Notes under the pieces: model-generated | What the model was told of the DNA's origin: nothing | Database searches by the model: none | What the model saw: only the letters and a program-made list of their open reading frames with translations | Translations under genes and position numbers: made by a program | Source: Neostapfia colusana | Taxonomy: Eukaryota > Streptophyta > Magnoliopsida > Poales > Poaceae | DNA length: 64,000 nucleotides | Direction: 5' to 3' | Assembly (NCBI GenBank): GCA_030760725.1 | Contig: JASWHV010000008.1 | Coordinates: forward strand, 60,277,087-60,341,086 | In this document: piece by piece, positions 32,880 through 45,678 of the stretch | Position numbering within the stretch: the first letter of the stretch is position 1 | How the letters are laid out: each line of letters opens with the position of its first letter

Positions 32880-35800
32880 ATGACGCGTACTCGTGCCAAC
32901 CCTGACGTTGGGGGTACCAGTCAAGGGGGAGAGACCTCCCAACCACCTCCCGAGGACTCCTCGAGACAGCAGCAGCAACAGCAACAGCAAACACCGCCAC
33001 CGCCACTGCCAACGGTTACATTGGCCGACATCGTCGCGGCAATGGCGGGCTCGCATCAGCAGCACACGGAGTTGCTGCAGACTCTCATCGCCAATACGTC
33101 TCGCCCAGAGAGACGTCAAGATCGTGAGGAGCGCCAACAGAGCTCCTACTCCGACTTCCTGGCGACTCATCCCCCTGTATTTTCAAGGGCGGATGAACCA
33201 CTTGACGCGGACAACTGGCTCCGCGCCATAGAGATGAAGTTCGGGCTGCTCCAAATCAGCGAGCAGCGCAAGACTCAGTTTGCGGTCCAGCAGCTCCAAG
33301 GATCCGCGAGCGCGTGGTGGGCCAACTTCTGTGCTTCACAACCCACCGACCGAGTGATGACCTGGACGGAGTTCCGGACGGCCTTCAGGGCCTATCATAT
33401 ACTGCCAGGTCTGATGAAGAGGAAGACGCAGGGGTTCTTACACCTGCAGCATGGGAGCCGGAATGCGCTGGAATACTCCAGGGCGTTCAACGATCTCGCG
33501 CTATATGCGTCGTATCATGCTGATACCGACGAGAAGCGGCGAGACCACTTTTACCAGGGGCTTAACCCGCTCCTGAAGGACAAATTGGCGATGTTCAATC
33601 GCGGCAGCCTCAACGACACCATTGATGCTGCGATTGTTCAGGAGGACTCCGGCAAGGAGTTAGCGGCGGCGGAGAGAAAGCGAAGCACGCCGCAGAGCAG
33701 TGGAGAAGGAGGCGGTCCTTCTCAGAAGTTTCGGATGGTGAATCGCCCACCATCAGGTCCACGCTGGCAACCACCACAGCGGTCGATGCCGTTCCGCAGT
33801 CGGCCGTACTCTTCACCGGCATTCAGGACGGCACTGCCAGTACCACCGCAACAACAACAGCAGCAGCGGGCGATGCCGCGTGCGTTTGCACCTCCACAAC
33901 GCATGCCGGGCTTTCGTTCACCGAGCACTCCACCAGCAGCGGCCACATGTTACAAGTGTGGTCGTCCAGGACACTTCGCGAGCAGTTGCCCGGAGAGGCA
34001 AGGCGGCGGAGTGGCACCACAGTTTCCGGGGAGGAATCAACCCCGGAACCCTACTAATGCGCGGCGGGCAAATCCTAGGCCCGGCACTGTCCACCAACTT
34101 GCCATTGAGGACGTGCCGGAGGGCGAGCCAATCCTTGCGGGTATGTTCCAACTCCACCAGCATCCCGCTACAGTACTGTTTGATTCAGGCGCCACACATA
34201 ATTTTATTAGCCAAGCTTTCATTGCCAAACACAGTTTGCCAATACTACCCACCGATAGTCCATATTTAATTTGTTCACCGGGTGGGAAGATTTCAGCAAG
34301 CGTAATGGTCTCCAAAGCACCATTATGCTTAGCGGGTAGAGTGTACCCCACGTCTCTCATTATCTTAGAGGGACAGAAGGTCGATGTCATCCTAGGGATG
34401 TCGTGGTTAACCCGCCACGGCACTGTTTTAGACACCGTCCTTCGAGTCGTGCACTTAAACTCAGAGGTGCACGGTTCTCACTCATTATTTCTGGACAGTC
34501 CAGAAATAAAACTTCCAAGTGTCTATCAAGCCACAACCATCAGATTGGAAGATATTCCAGTGGTCCGAGAATTCCCTGACGTATTCCAGGATGATTTGCC
34601 GGGGATGCCACCCGATAGAGAGGTGGAGTTCAAGATTGAACTTGCACCGGGAACCATGCCAATATCCCGAAGGCCGTACAAGATGGCGCCCAAGGAGTTG
34701 GCTGAACTGAAGACTCAGCTCACGGACCTTCTGGAGAAGGGTTTTATTAGGCCGAGCTCCTCACCATGGGGCTGTTCGGCATTATTTGTCAAGAAGAAGG
34801 ATGAGACATTGCGGCTTTGCGTGGACTATCGTCCATTAAATGCCGTAACCATCAAGAACAAGTACCCGTTGCCACGGATCGACATGTTGTTTGATCAGTT
34901 GGTCGAAGCAAAGATCTTTTCCAAGATGGATTCAAGATCCGGGTACCATCAGATTAAGATAAGGGCGGAGGACATTCCAAAGACAGCTTTCTCGACAAGG
35001 TACGGACTTTATGAGTACCTGGTCATGTCCTTCGGCCTCACCAATGCTCCAGCTCACTTCATGTACTTAATGAACTCGGTATTCATGCCGGAGATGGACA
35101 AGTTTGTCGTGGTCTTCATCGACGACATCCTGGTATATTCTAAGTCGGAGGAAGATCACAAGAAACATCTGCATATAGTCTTGCAACGGCTGCGGGATCA
35201 CAAGTTATACACAAAATTCAGCAAATGCGAGTTTTGGATATCACAAGTGCCTTTCCTCGGGCATATCATCTCAGCGGAGGGTATCGCTGTGGAACCGAGC
35301 AAGATCACGCAAGTGCTGAATTGGAAATCCCCGAGAACGGTTCACGAGGTACGGAGTTTCCTCGGACTCGCGGGATATTATCAGAGGTTCATTCCGAACT
35401 TCTCAAAGATTGCCAAGCCAATGACAGAGCTGCTGAAGAAGGCTACCAAATATGTTTGGAGTCCAGCATGTGAAGCAGCATTCAAGGCTTTAGTCAAGCA
35501 CCTGACATCAGCACCGGTTTTGGCGCAGCCAGACACAACAAAACCGTTCGATGTGTACTGCGATGCATCCGGCATTGGGCTCGGATGTGTGCTGATGCAA
35601 GACCAAAGAGTGGTCGCGTATGGATCACGGCAGCTTAGTAACCATGAGCAGAATTATCCAACTCACGACTTGGAGCTCGCTGCCGTGGTACTTGCACTAA
35701 AAATGTGGAGGCACTACCTACTCGGTAACCTCGTACATTTATATACCGACCACAAAAGCCTCAAGTACATATTCACTCAGAAGGAGCTGAACATGAGGCA

Positions 35801-37436
35801 ACGAAGATGGTTAGAACTGATAAAGGATTACGAGATAGAGATCCATTATCATCCGGGCAAGGCAAACGTAGTGGCAGATGCGCTGAGCCGCAAGTCACAC
35901 GTCAACAATCTGACCATCACACCGTTGGAAGAGAGCAAACCACCACTACATGTGATTCCATACGGAGCTCTCTACAACCTAGCTTTGATCCCCACCATCC
36001 GTGAAGAGATAGCGGCAGCCCAGAAGAATGACAAGGGCATGTCACATTTGCGGAGACGTGTAGATAGTGGGGAGCTGAAATGTTTCCGGAAAGACGGAGA
36101 CGTCGTCCTATGGTTCAAGGACCGGATCGTCGTACCCCGTAACCCGGAACTACGGAAGAAGATCTTTGATGAGGCTCACTTATCAAAGCTCTCTATTCAC
36201 CCCGGCAGCAACAAGATGTATCAAGAACTCAGAAGCAAGTTTTGGTGGACACGGATGAAGCGAGAGACTGCAAAATACGTGTCCGAGTGTGATACATGTC
36301 GAAGGGTGAAGGCAGACCACATGCGGAAACCGGGACTGCTACAACCACTGGGCGTTCCTGCCTGGAAGTGGGAGGACGTGAGCATGGATTTCATCGTCGG
36401 TTTACCCACCACCTTGCAGAAACATGATTCTGTGTGGGTGATCGTCGATCGTCTCACCAAAGTTGCCCATTTCATCCCGGTCAACACCAACTACAACGCC
36501 AAGAAGTACGCTGAACTGTACATCTCACGGATCCTATGCTTATACGGCGTACCCCGTACTATCATATCGGATCGGGGCACTTTATTTGTGTCCCGTTTTT
36601 GGGAGCACCTACACGCTGCCTTGGGGACGAAGCTAATCCGTAGTTCAGCATACCACCCGCAGACGGATGGGCAAACGGAGCGGGTAAATCAAATCTTAGA
36701 AGACATGCTACGAGCTTGCGCTATCAACCACGGCAAGAATTGGGATGATCACTTGCCGTTAGCCGAGTTCTCGTACAACAATGGGTACCATGCCAGCATC
36801 AAGATGGCGCCCTACGAGGCGCTATACGGAAGAAAATGCCGCACACCATTGAACTGGTGTGAGTCTGGCGAAAGGGTTACCTTCGGGATTGACCTTGTCA
36901 ACAACGCGGAAGAAAAGGTTCGACTGATTCAAGCGAACCTAAAAGCCGCTCAATCCCGACAGAAACAGTATGCGGACCGGAGAAGGCGCCCATTACAATT
37001 CGAAGTTGGAGAGCACGTATATCTACGGTTATCTCCAATGAAGGGCGTAAACAGATTTGGGGTGAGAGGAAAGTTGGCACCTCGATTCATCGGTCCATTC
37101 CAGATTACCGAAAGATGTGGGTCAGTGGCATACCGGCTGACATTACCAGAAGCACTTTCCGGTGTGCACGACATCTTTCACATTTCACAGCTGAGGAAGT
37201 GTCTCAATCTATCAACTTCCATTCAGCTGGAAGACATTGAAGAACTGCAACCGGATCTCACCTATCGGGAGGAACCGGTGCAGATTATTGATGAAAAGGC
37301 CCGAACCACACGCAACCGTACGTTGTAGTTCTACAAGGTTCTATGGAGTAATCACTCCATGGACGAAGCGACATGGGAGAGCGAAGAATTCCTTCGCACT
37401 AACTACCCCGAATTTTTCACGTCGTATATCCGGTAA
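32880..37436 (+). pseudogene. gag-pol: Element D gag-pol polyprotein, one late stop
   Basis: One frame of 1518 codons. I take ATG 32880 (MTRTRANPDVGG) as start; the frame also has an ATG ten codons earlier. Gag: Gln-rich start, capsid (about residues 90-260), CCHC knuckle at about residue 357 (CYKCGRPGHFASSC). Protease: DSG at residue 435. Reverse transcriptase: FIDDIL, first Asp at about residue 748. RNase H: YCDASG. Integrase: HHCC region, then D1170, D1231 and E1267, an exact D-60-D-35-E layout. GPF motif and a chromodomain-like tail (LWSNHSMDEATWE). A TAG at 37326-37328 cuts the protein 36 codons before the natural TAA (37434-37436), removing only that tail. All enzymes are otherwise intact, so the element may have been active recently or still act in trans. 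Confidence 0.92.
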
Positions 37437-37490
37437 TTTTCCACCGTCCTCTCTCTCATTTTCACCTTATAATCTTGGGACGAGATTCTT

Positions 37491-37505
37491 TTAAGGGGGG
37501 AGGAA
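37491..37505 (+). promoter_or_regulatory. Element D polypurine tract
   Basis: TTAAGGGGGGAGGAA directly before the 3' LTR, preceded by GGGACGAGATTCTT as in B and, nearly so, in A. Confidence 0.88.
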
Positions 37506-40500
37506 TGTAAGGGTCTCAGTTTTTGACACACATTTGCAGTGTTCATCACCACACCACACACCTCATTTGAGGAAGGATCATGAACACAAATGAAGAGCAA
37601 GTAACAATTATCAACATGCTCATTAGAAAACAAACTCACATATTGCAAAAGTGGTATTTCCCATATGTGATATAGATGGGATGGACATATGAAAACTCCT
37701 ACACTTTACTAAGGATGTCCATGCCAAGTTTCACCCAAATTCAAAACCCTTTTGAGGTCATTTTGGGTATAGATAGAAAGAGGGCAGTTTGAAACCACAT
37801 TCAAATTCAAACTGTTTTTATCCCCTGAATTTAAAAGTGGGAGGCATATTCTTATTCAGCACATTTTTGTGAGCGCACACACCAATTTTCACTCCATTTG
37901 GAGTTGATCTTGACATGAGCTAAGTGGGACGAATTCAAACTTTAGTTGAATTCAAAACTGAACTTGTGCTGGAATTCACTCAAACCAAACCCAATTCGAA
38001 TCCTATTCAATTCGAATGGCTCAAGGGTGAATAATTTGAATCACCAGGGGTATTATGGGTTCACTGTTCACTACAGTGATTGGGAGTAAATTTCAGAGGT
38101 TAAACCTCTGGGTGGGACCCACATGTCATAGAGGGAAGAAGGAGAAACTTGCAACCAAAGTCAGAGTCTCGGTGGGAAATTCCACCGAGCAGCTGTCGGC
38201 TGTGCCACCGAGCAGCTACCGGCGCCAGCAGCTGCTTCCCTCTTCGCGCGCTGGTGCCCAGGGCGGTTTGCTCGCGCCCCCATGCGACCGGCACCACCTC
38301 CACTGAGCAGGAGTCGGCCGGCTTTATCTTCTCGCGGGCAGACCCGAGCAGCGGCATTGTCTCTCGCCGCAACTCTCTGCTCAATCGGGAAAATCTGAAA
38401 AACCATCTCCTCCTTCGTCCTTGAGCTGCTAGACAGCCACCTGAGGTCGCACTTCACCTTCCCAACACCAGAAACCCCGAGTTCTGACCTCCTTTGCCCA
38501 AGAGCGATCGCCACCGCGGCGACCTAGCCTCAGCCGAGAGTCGGGCACCCGTGGACAGCGTTCCACAGGCGTATACACGGTACAGCAAGAGAGGCAACAG
38601 GAGCGCGCGACCACCGTTCTGCTCTCCTCCAAGTTTGGAAGCCAACCGTGAAGAAGCCGCAGAGAATTTCCAGTTTTTGCTCCGGCGACCGTAAACCGAG
38701 CTTCCGGTACGGTTTCTTTAAATTCTCGCTCTATGATCTTTCGGAGGTCATCAAATCTTGCACGTAGACGCTGGACTAGCCGGTGATCAAGTTTTTTTCT
38801 GCATCCATAGCATGAAACTACTAGGAGTGACGAATTCCGAGCTCGATCGAGGGCGGTCATGGCGGGCACGATCGGTCACACGGTGCCGACCCACTTACCG
38901 CCATCCCTGAAACCTTTTGACACCTTGTCGAGCTTCCTAGTGGTACACTGATGCTGTAGGGCCGTTTGTTCGAGGTGTTGGCGGGTTTAGAAACCACGGT
39001 CGACGGTGCCGAACCTCAACCGAGGCCGCGGCACGTCGCCGAGCTATTTCCGGTCACCCCCAGCCCGACCTGACACCACCGACGTGTTCCTCGACGTCGA
39101 CAACCCCCTGGCGGTGAGTTTCAGACCATGGGAGGTCCGGCAGCGGCGAGCCGACGAGCCCCGAGTCTGCTCCGGCGAGGTCGGCGGCGCGGGCGCGAGA
39201 GAACAGCGGGAGGAAGAAGAAGCCGGCTGGCCCACGTGTCAGCGGCTGAAGAATTTAAATCGGGATCGGGTGTGGCCGGGGATCGGCTGTGCTGGCGCGC
39301 AAATACCCTGCGATCTCTGGTGTGCCGGACACCTCCGCGCTCGACACGTGTGGTATCTCCGGTGTGCCGGACACCTCCGCACTCGACACGTGTCCCCACG
39401 GGCCCGAGAGTTTAAACTGTTCCCCGATTTTCAGAATCCTTCCAAACTTCAAATCCTCATAACTTTGGCTAGAAAGCTCCAAATTGAGTGAACCAAAATT
39501 TGCTGGATTCAGCTCTCTGAGTACTTTCCAGAAAATCAAGTTTCACTTCATGAAATTCCTTAATTCTCCAGAATTAAATCCTCAAAATTTAAACTGTTAG
39601 GAATTTTAACTGGAGAATCCTTTGGAGGAAAATCCTGAAATTTTGCTGGGATGTTCAACAAAATATCCCTGAACGACCATAAAAATTTCAGATCCATTTG
39701 AGATCATTAGATCCACCTAACAGTGTGATTAGTGAAACTGTTCCAGAGAAAATAGAAAATGTTCAGAAACATTTTCTGAATTTTCTCTGAAATTGTTTAG
39801 CTCATATCTTTAGCTAGGAACCTTCCAAATTAAGTGAGACCAATTCCATTAGAACCCTCTGAAAAGCTAGTTTTCAGAAAGGCATAGTTTGTTTCATGGA
39901 AATCCTTAGAACACCCTAAAAGCCTTCAATTTAGGTCAAGTACATAATTAATTGTGGAGGGCTCAAATGAGCTTTGCTGCAACTAAAACTTGACCAAGTC
40001 TCTGTTTTGGTTGTAACCAAGCCACAATAAAAGTTTCACAGTCATTAGGTCTGTCTAGCAAAGGTTATAGACTTCACAACTTCAAACTTAATACAAATGC
40101 ATTAAATTAATACATGCATTGTTTCTATCATGTAGTCGCTAAGGTCGAGGAGGAACCCGAAGTCCTAGACTTCGTTACTCCGGGGGAACAGCTAGCCTAC
40201 GACCAAGAGCAGCAAGGCAAGCTCCGGTTTGCATTAACCTTTTTACAAATTTTTATTGTTTTGAGCACATACTTGTTTCCTTTATTCTGTGCATTAGAGT
40301 CTTGTTTGGAAGCCCCACTGCATAGCCAAGAGAACCATGGGTTGGGTTTAGGATTGCGAACCCCGTTAGCTACTGCATTGCTAGGATCGAGTAGTATTCG
40401 GTACAAGTCGAGTAGTTGGAACTACTCGCGAGAATAGGCTAGAGGCACATTGCTCGGGTAGAGATAGCACATGATACACATGGCAAGAAAATGAGACCGA

Positions 40501-41623
40501 GCGGAGAGTAAGGGCAGCAGGACTTTGGGGCCTGTGTGCTGTAGCTCCGCTTGTGTCGATTGAGGACCGAGCCGTGTGCGGGCCTGTTGAACAAGCTAGA
40601 ACAGTACCGAAGACCTACCGGCTATATGGGAACCGGGTAACTGATGTAACTCGGGTAGATGGTTATTGAGGCATTGCCCGTCGTTCAGAGGGTAGGTTGA
40701 GAGCTTGAGGTGTAAATCGGCTGGCGGCACGGAGATGCGCGTGCAGAGACCTCTTGCTCGGGACGATGGGACCGGTTCAATATTTGGCTAACGGGTGAAA
40801 GGTAGTCGCGTACGGCGTCCGTGATGGTTGTTGTAGGCAACATCGAGTACGGGCGTATGTGACGGGTTGTTCGGGTAACCCTGCAGGTGTAAATCGATTA
40901 TAATCACCGTCCCTCGCGGTCAGTGAGTGCCACTTGTTCACTGTACCGTGACGTAGAAAGAACAGGCTAGTTACATGTTAAAATGTTGCTGATTGAAAGC
41001 TGGACATTGATTGTTAATGATATACTGTAGTTTAGAGCTAACTAAAGTTCTTTTCAACTTTGGGCAAAGTACATGAGAGAAATGCGTTTCTTGTTTGATT
41101 GCGGCTCTCTCATGTGCCTTAGCGTAAGGTTCTCCACAACCTGCTGCTAAAACTTGAAAGTAAGGTTCCACTAATTAGGTGAGTCCTTTGCAAATGATTT
41201 TTCCCCATGTACCTATCACCCCTCATGTATAAGTTCCATGTTTAGGTGAGACGGGTCAGACTTGCTGAGCCTTCGTGCTCACTGCTTGTGTTTGAAGCTT
41301 TTGCAGGGTTCTATGAGGAAGGGACTCCCGAAGAGGAGACGGAACCCCAGGAGGGGAACCCCGTCGAGTGGGAGTCGTGCACGCCGCAGAGTTAGTGTGC
41401 GTGTGTGCTAGCAAGGACACGTTCGAGGGCTGAACGTGCACTTGATGCTTAGTCTACGCCCGCGAGTGTGGACTGAACTTATTTTGATGTAAACATGTTC
41501 ATAACTTGTTTATGTAATAAAATTTCGCTTCCGCTTTGTACCTTTGACGTGTGTTATACGGTGCTGTGCAACGCAGCACCCCTCAGCGTGATCCTGGCTC
41601 GACAGGACCTTGGGGTCGTGTCA
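37506..41623 (+). repeat. Element D 3' LTR (4118 bp)
   Basis: Pairs with 26079-30174 over its full length and ends TCGTGTCA before the ggtga duplication. The 42-bp duplication, CACGTG motifs and hairpin are kept. Confidence 0.92.
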
Positions 41624-41628
41624 GGTGA
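41624..41628 (+). other. Target site duplication of D, right copy (ggtga)
   Basis: Identical to 26074-26078. Confidence 0.92.
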
Positions 41629-43115
41629 TGGCAATGCAAGAAGAATTGAACAACTTCAAAAGAAATTAAGTGTGGGAGCTGGTGGAAAGACCAAGGGCGA
41701 ACATTGTTGGTACTAAATGGGTCTTTCGGAACAAGCAAGATGAACATGGAGTAGTAACAAGAAATAAAGCGAGGTTGGTGGCCAAAGGTTATTCTCAGGT
41801 CGAAGGTTTGGACTTCGACGAAACTTTCACTCCCGTAGCTAGACTTGAGTCCATTCGTATTTTATTGGCATATGCTACTCACTATATTTTCAAGTTGTAT
41901 CAAATGGACGTCAAAAGTGCCTTCCTCAATGGTCCGATAAAGGAGGAAGTTTATGTGGAGCAGCCACCAGGATTTGAAGACCAAGAGTATCCTAACCACG
42001 TCTATAAACTGCGTAAGGCTCTCTATGGCCTCAAACAAGCTCCTCGAGCTTGGTACGAGTGCCTTAGAGATTTCCTAACTCAAAATGGATTCAAAATTGG
42101 TAAAGCTGACTATACACTCTTCACTGAACATTTTGATGATCATCTATTTGTATGTCAAATTTACGTTGATGATATTATCTTTGGATCCACTAACAAGTCT
42201 TTCTATGAGGAATTTGGCAAAATTATGACAGATAGGTTCGAGATGTCGATGATGGGCGAATTGAAGTTCTTCTTGGGATTCCAAGTGAAGCAACTGAGAG
42301 AAGGCACATTTATAAGCCAAACCAAATACACACAGGACATCCTCAAGAAATTCAATATGGACAAAGCGAAGCCCATCAGGACACCCATGGCAATCAACGG
42401 ATATCTCGATCTCAATGAAGAAGGTCCAAATGTGGACCAAAAGGTATATAGGTCAATAATCAGCTCCTTACTTTACTTATGTGCATCTAGGCCAGATATT
42501 ATGCTTAGCGTATGCATGTGTGCAAGGTTTCAAGCCGCACCTAAAGAGTGTCACTTAATTGCTGTAAAAAGAATCCTAAGATATCTTGTGCACACACCAA
42601 ACTTGGGCCTTTGGTATCCCAAAGGATCCAAGTTTAACTTGATAGGTTATTCCGATGCCGACTATGCAGGATGCAAAGTCGATATAAAGAGCACTTCAGT
42701 GACCTGTCAATTTCTTGGCAGATCCCTAGTTTCTTGGTCATCTAAAAAGCAAAACTCTATTGCTCTTTCAACAGCAGAAGCAGAGTATGTTGCAGCAGGA
42801 AGTTGTTGTGCATAACTATTTTGGATGCGACAGACTCTTAGAGACTACGGCTACAATCTAAATCATATCCCGCTTCTATGTGATAATGAAAGCGCGATAA
42901 AAATTGCACACAACCCAGTAGAGCACTCAAGAACTAAGCACATAGATATTCGTCATCACTTTCTTAGAGATCACTCATTAAAAGGTGACATTGAAATTTC
43001 ACATGTTAGAACTGAAAAACAACTAGCAGATATTTTTATCAAACCATTAGATGAGAAAAGGTTTTGTGAGCTAAGAAATGAACTTAATATTCTTGACTCT
43101 CGAAATGTGGCTTGA
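41629..43115 (+). pseudogene. pol: Element S pol, second part: reverse transcriptase and RNase H
   Basis: Continues the pol frame after D. The RT has TKWVFRNKQDE, the core AFLNGPIKEEVYVEQPPGFE and the catalytic YVDDIIFG. RNase H follows with SDADYAG, LSTAEAEYVA and DNESAIKIAHNP. A TAA at 41667-41669 lies shortly before the RT fingers, and a TAA at 42813-42815 lies within RNase H; the frame is otherwise clean and ends with a natural TGA at 43113-43115. Together with the breaks in part one the enzyme cannot be made from this copy. Confidence 0.9.
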
Positions 43116-44003
43116 AACGTTGCATACCTGATTGCAACCTCAAATGTTACATTTTATTGTAAAAACTGCTCCTCATCTCTTTTTCTTCTAAGAAAACTAT
43201 TTTAATGAAGAAATCTTGCGAAATATGACCAATTTTTTATTGTTGTTTGCCTACTGGTCGTAATTACCAAGATTATTTGCAAAAATTAGTGTCCTTGGAT
43301 CACCTCTAAACTCTACTATCTGCATCAAGTCTACTGGAACCGGACTTGTCTGGTTGCCGACCGGACTAGTCCGGACAGACGACAATTAGGTTAACTCAGG
43401 GGCACCGGACTAGTCCGCTACCATGACCGGACTAGTCCGGTCAGTCGCATATAGAAACAGTTGGCCGGACCAAACCCCTCCCTCTCCACTTATAAGCACT
43501 TTGTCTCACCCCCTCTCCTAAACCCTAGCTCCCAAAGTGATTCTCGAGTTGAGCCCTCAAACTCGGAGTTTTCTCCGTGAAAAAGCCTCTTCTCGACAAG
43601 GGGATTCTACTTTCCGGACTCATCCGGATAGACTCTTACTCCTTCAACATGAATCTTCAAATCTTGGTAAATCCCCCCCCCCTAAAACCAAAATCTCAAC
43701 TTTTCTAGTTCTAGCTAGTTTCCTCTGATTTCAAAAGGATGTACATTGCCTAAATAGATGTATTTCTACCACTTTCCTGCCCTTGTGTCCTTAGATAGGA
43801 GATTTGATTCAAATGAAACATTAGGGTTCTTATGCTAGGCCAGACTAGTCCGGCGCTCAGATGCGGACAAGTCCGATCCACCGGACAAGTCCGCACTCTG
43901 AAACCGGACAAGTCCGGTCTCTGACAGTTGAACCCCTACATTCCCATTTGAAGTCGATAATGCGTCCATTTGCATCTAATCCTTGAACTCCTTATCAGGC
44001 ATC
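43116..44003 (+). other. Element S spacer between pol and the env-position ORF, with palindromes
   Basis: About 890 bases without a coding frame. Two clusters of the palindrome seen in the LTR occur here: 43340-43441 (exact CCGGACTAGTCCGG at 43361 and 43427) and 43840-43925 (variants with ACAAGT in the centre). A TATA-like TATAAGC lies near 43491, which could mark a promoter for a separate message of the downstream ORF; this is a guess. Confidence 0.7.
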
Positions 44004-45593
44004 ATGTCTTCAGGCTCAAATGATGGCTCTTTTCACCTTGACGAAGAAGTTCAACGTGAAAGAGTGAGGAGAGCTAAGGAGGGAGTGATGAAGAAAAGAC
44101 ATGATGTCAATGTCCACTCTTCACCTTCCGACGAAAATTTGCCTAAGAAGAGGAAAGTAATTGTGAAGAAGCCTCGAGGGAAGGCTATGGCCGAGAGCTC
44201 CTCAGGACCTAAGAGGACTCTCAATAAAGGAAAAGGGCTTGCTAGTGGCCCCATTGGGCCTCTGAAAATGAAAAATTCCGTTCATCGCAACAGGCAACCT
44301 TCAGATAATGATTACACTAGAAAAGGGGGTGAGTTAGCTGACAAATTCAGAAAAACAGAAGTGTATAATCAGCCCAGAGAGTCAGCTGACCCCAGATTTT
44401 GGAGTAATTTTCATGCTGACTACTATGAACATGTGTATTGGAAGATGAAGCATCCCGTTGTCGAAAGTCAGTGGGTTGATATTGATTATCTTCAGTCCAA
44501 GAGATGTCAAGCTTATCAGGAGGTTGTGGCAGCCCTCGAGCTTCATGGGCTAAAAGAACTATTCTCTTTCCAGTGTGACTAGAATGATGAAGTCATCACC
44601 CAATTCTACTCCACTCTCTACTTCGCTCGTGATGACAACGACAGGATGATCTGGATGACACATGGGTCTCAGTACAGTGTCACATATGAAGAATTTGCAA
44701 GGATCCTTCATCTTGAGCATACTTTGGACAATGAACTTGTGATTCACAACCTGAAACCACTGGAGACGGATCAGCTGGACTTTCTCTATGATACAAGAAT
44801 GCCATTCAAGCCTCCAACAACAAAATACATGAAGCCCTTCTTTGTAGTCCTCAATCGGATATTGAGGAAGACTATAGCTCCCAAAGAGGGAGATGCAGGG
44901 ATTGTTCAGGGTACCCTCAGAACATTAATGAAGGTCATAAGCAAGAAGAGGAAATTCAATGTGTTTGAGTACATCTACAATGACATTGTCAATATCTCTA
45001 TCAATCCCATCCGGTCTTGCGGCTATGCACCCTACATAATGTTCATGATTGAGAAAGTGACAGGATTGGAGTTCGTAAAGGATGTGGCTCACACTAGACT
45101 TAGGCCCCAAAAGCCTACTATATATTCTGCCCCTTCTGCTCCTGCCTCACCCGGAGAAGAAAGAAGATCCAAAAGAGCTCAAGAGGAGCCAAGATCTGAG
45201 GCTGCAGCTACCACTCATGCAACCTCCTCTGCTCGGGAATCCTCAAGTGGCATCTTCAAGATGCTATGTTCTATCTTTGCCTCTTGCCACAAAATTGATG
45301 TTAAGCAACATGATGAGAGATTGGCCAGGAAGAAGCATCAAAGATATGTAAAAGCCAACATCCAAGCCATCTGTGCCAAACTAGAAATTGAGCCACAAGG
45401 GTCACTTGAGGTTTCTGAGGACTCGGCTGAAGACTCCACTGAAATGCCAACCTTCACTGACCAAGAGTTGAGCTCCCTTGGGTTTGGTGGTGGTTCAGCT
45501 GCTAACCCTCTACATGGTCAAGATGATGAATATCAAGGTGAAGAGGAAGATGAAGATAGGACTGAGAGTGAAAGTGGGAACGGCGATGAGTGA
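44004..45593 (+). pseudogene. Element S env-position ORF, one in-frame stop
   Basis: A sense-strand extra gene between pol and the 3' LTR, the position of the env-like ORF of SIRE elements. From ATG 44004 (MSSGSNDGSF) the frame has 529 codons with one TAG at 44580-44582. The N-terminal part is basic with nuclear-signal-like runs (KKRKVIVKKPRGK). The middle (YSVTYEEFARILHLE, KYMKPFFVVLNRIL) resembles proteins commonly named 'putative plant transposon protein' in plant genomes, from memory. The C-terminal 60 residues are very acidic. I see no signal peptide and no clear membrane span, so the term 'env' describes place only. Confidence 0.75.
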
Positions 45594-45678
45594 TTCCACT
45601 CGATTTTTCCCTTTTTGGTGCCTTGATGCCAAAGGGGGAGAGATTATCTAGGATAAGTTATTAAGGACTTGTGATCGA
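45594..45678 (+). other. Element S 3' non-coding strip with polypurine tract
   Basis: CCAAAGGGGGAGAGA at 45629-45643 looks like the polypurine tract. The LTR should start a few bases later, but the expected first 703 bases are absent. Confidence 0.6.

Larger units (their letters stand above)
26079..41623 (+). mobile_element. Element D: nearly complete Gypsy retrotransposon (15,545 bp)
   Basis: A complete structure: TSD, 4.1 kb LTR, primer site, 1.5 kb leader, orf0, gag-pol, PPT, 4.1 kb LTR, TSD. RT before integrase makes it Gypsy, and the chromodomain-like C-terminus makes it a chromovirus. The 4 kb LTRs with orf0 suggest the Tekay/Del group (inference). LTR difference is about 1.6 percent by eye. 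The only protein break I find is one stop near the pol end. Confidence 0.93.
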
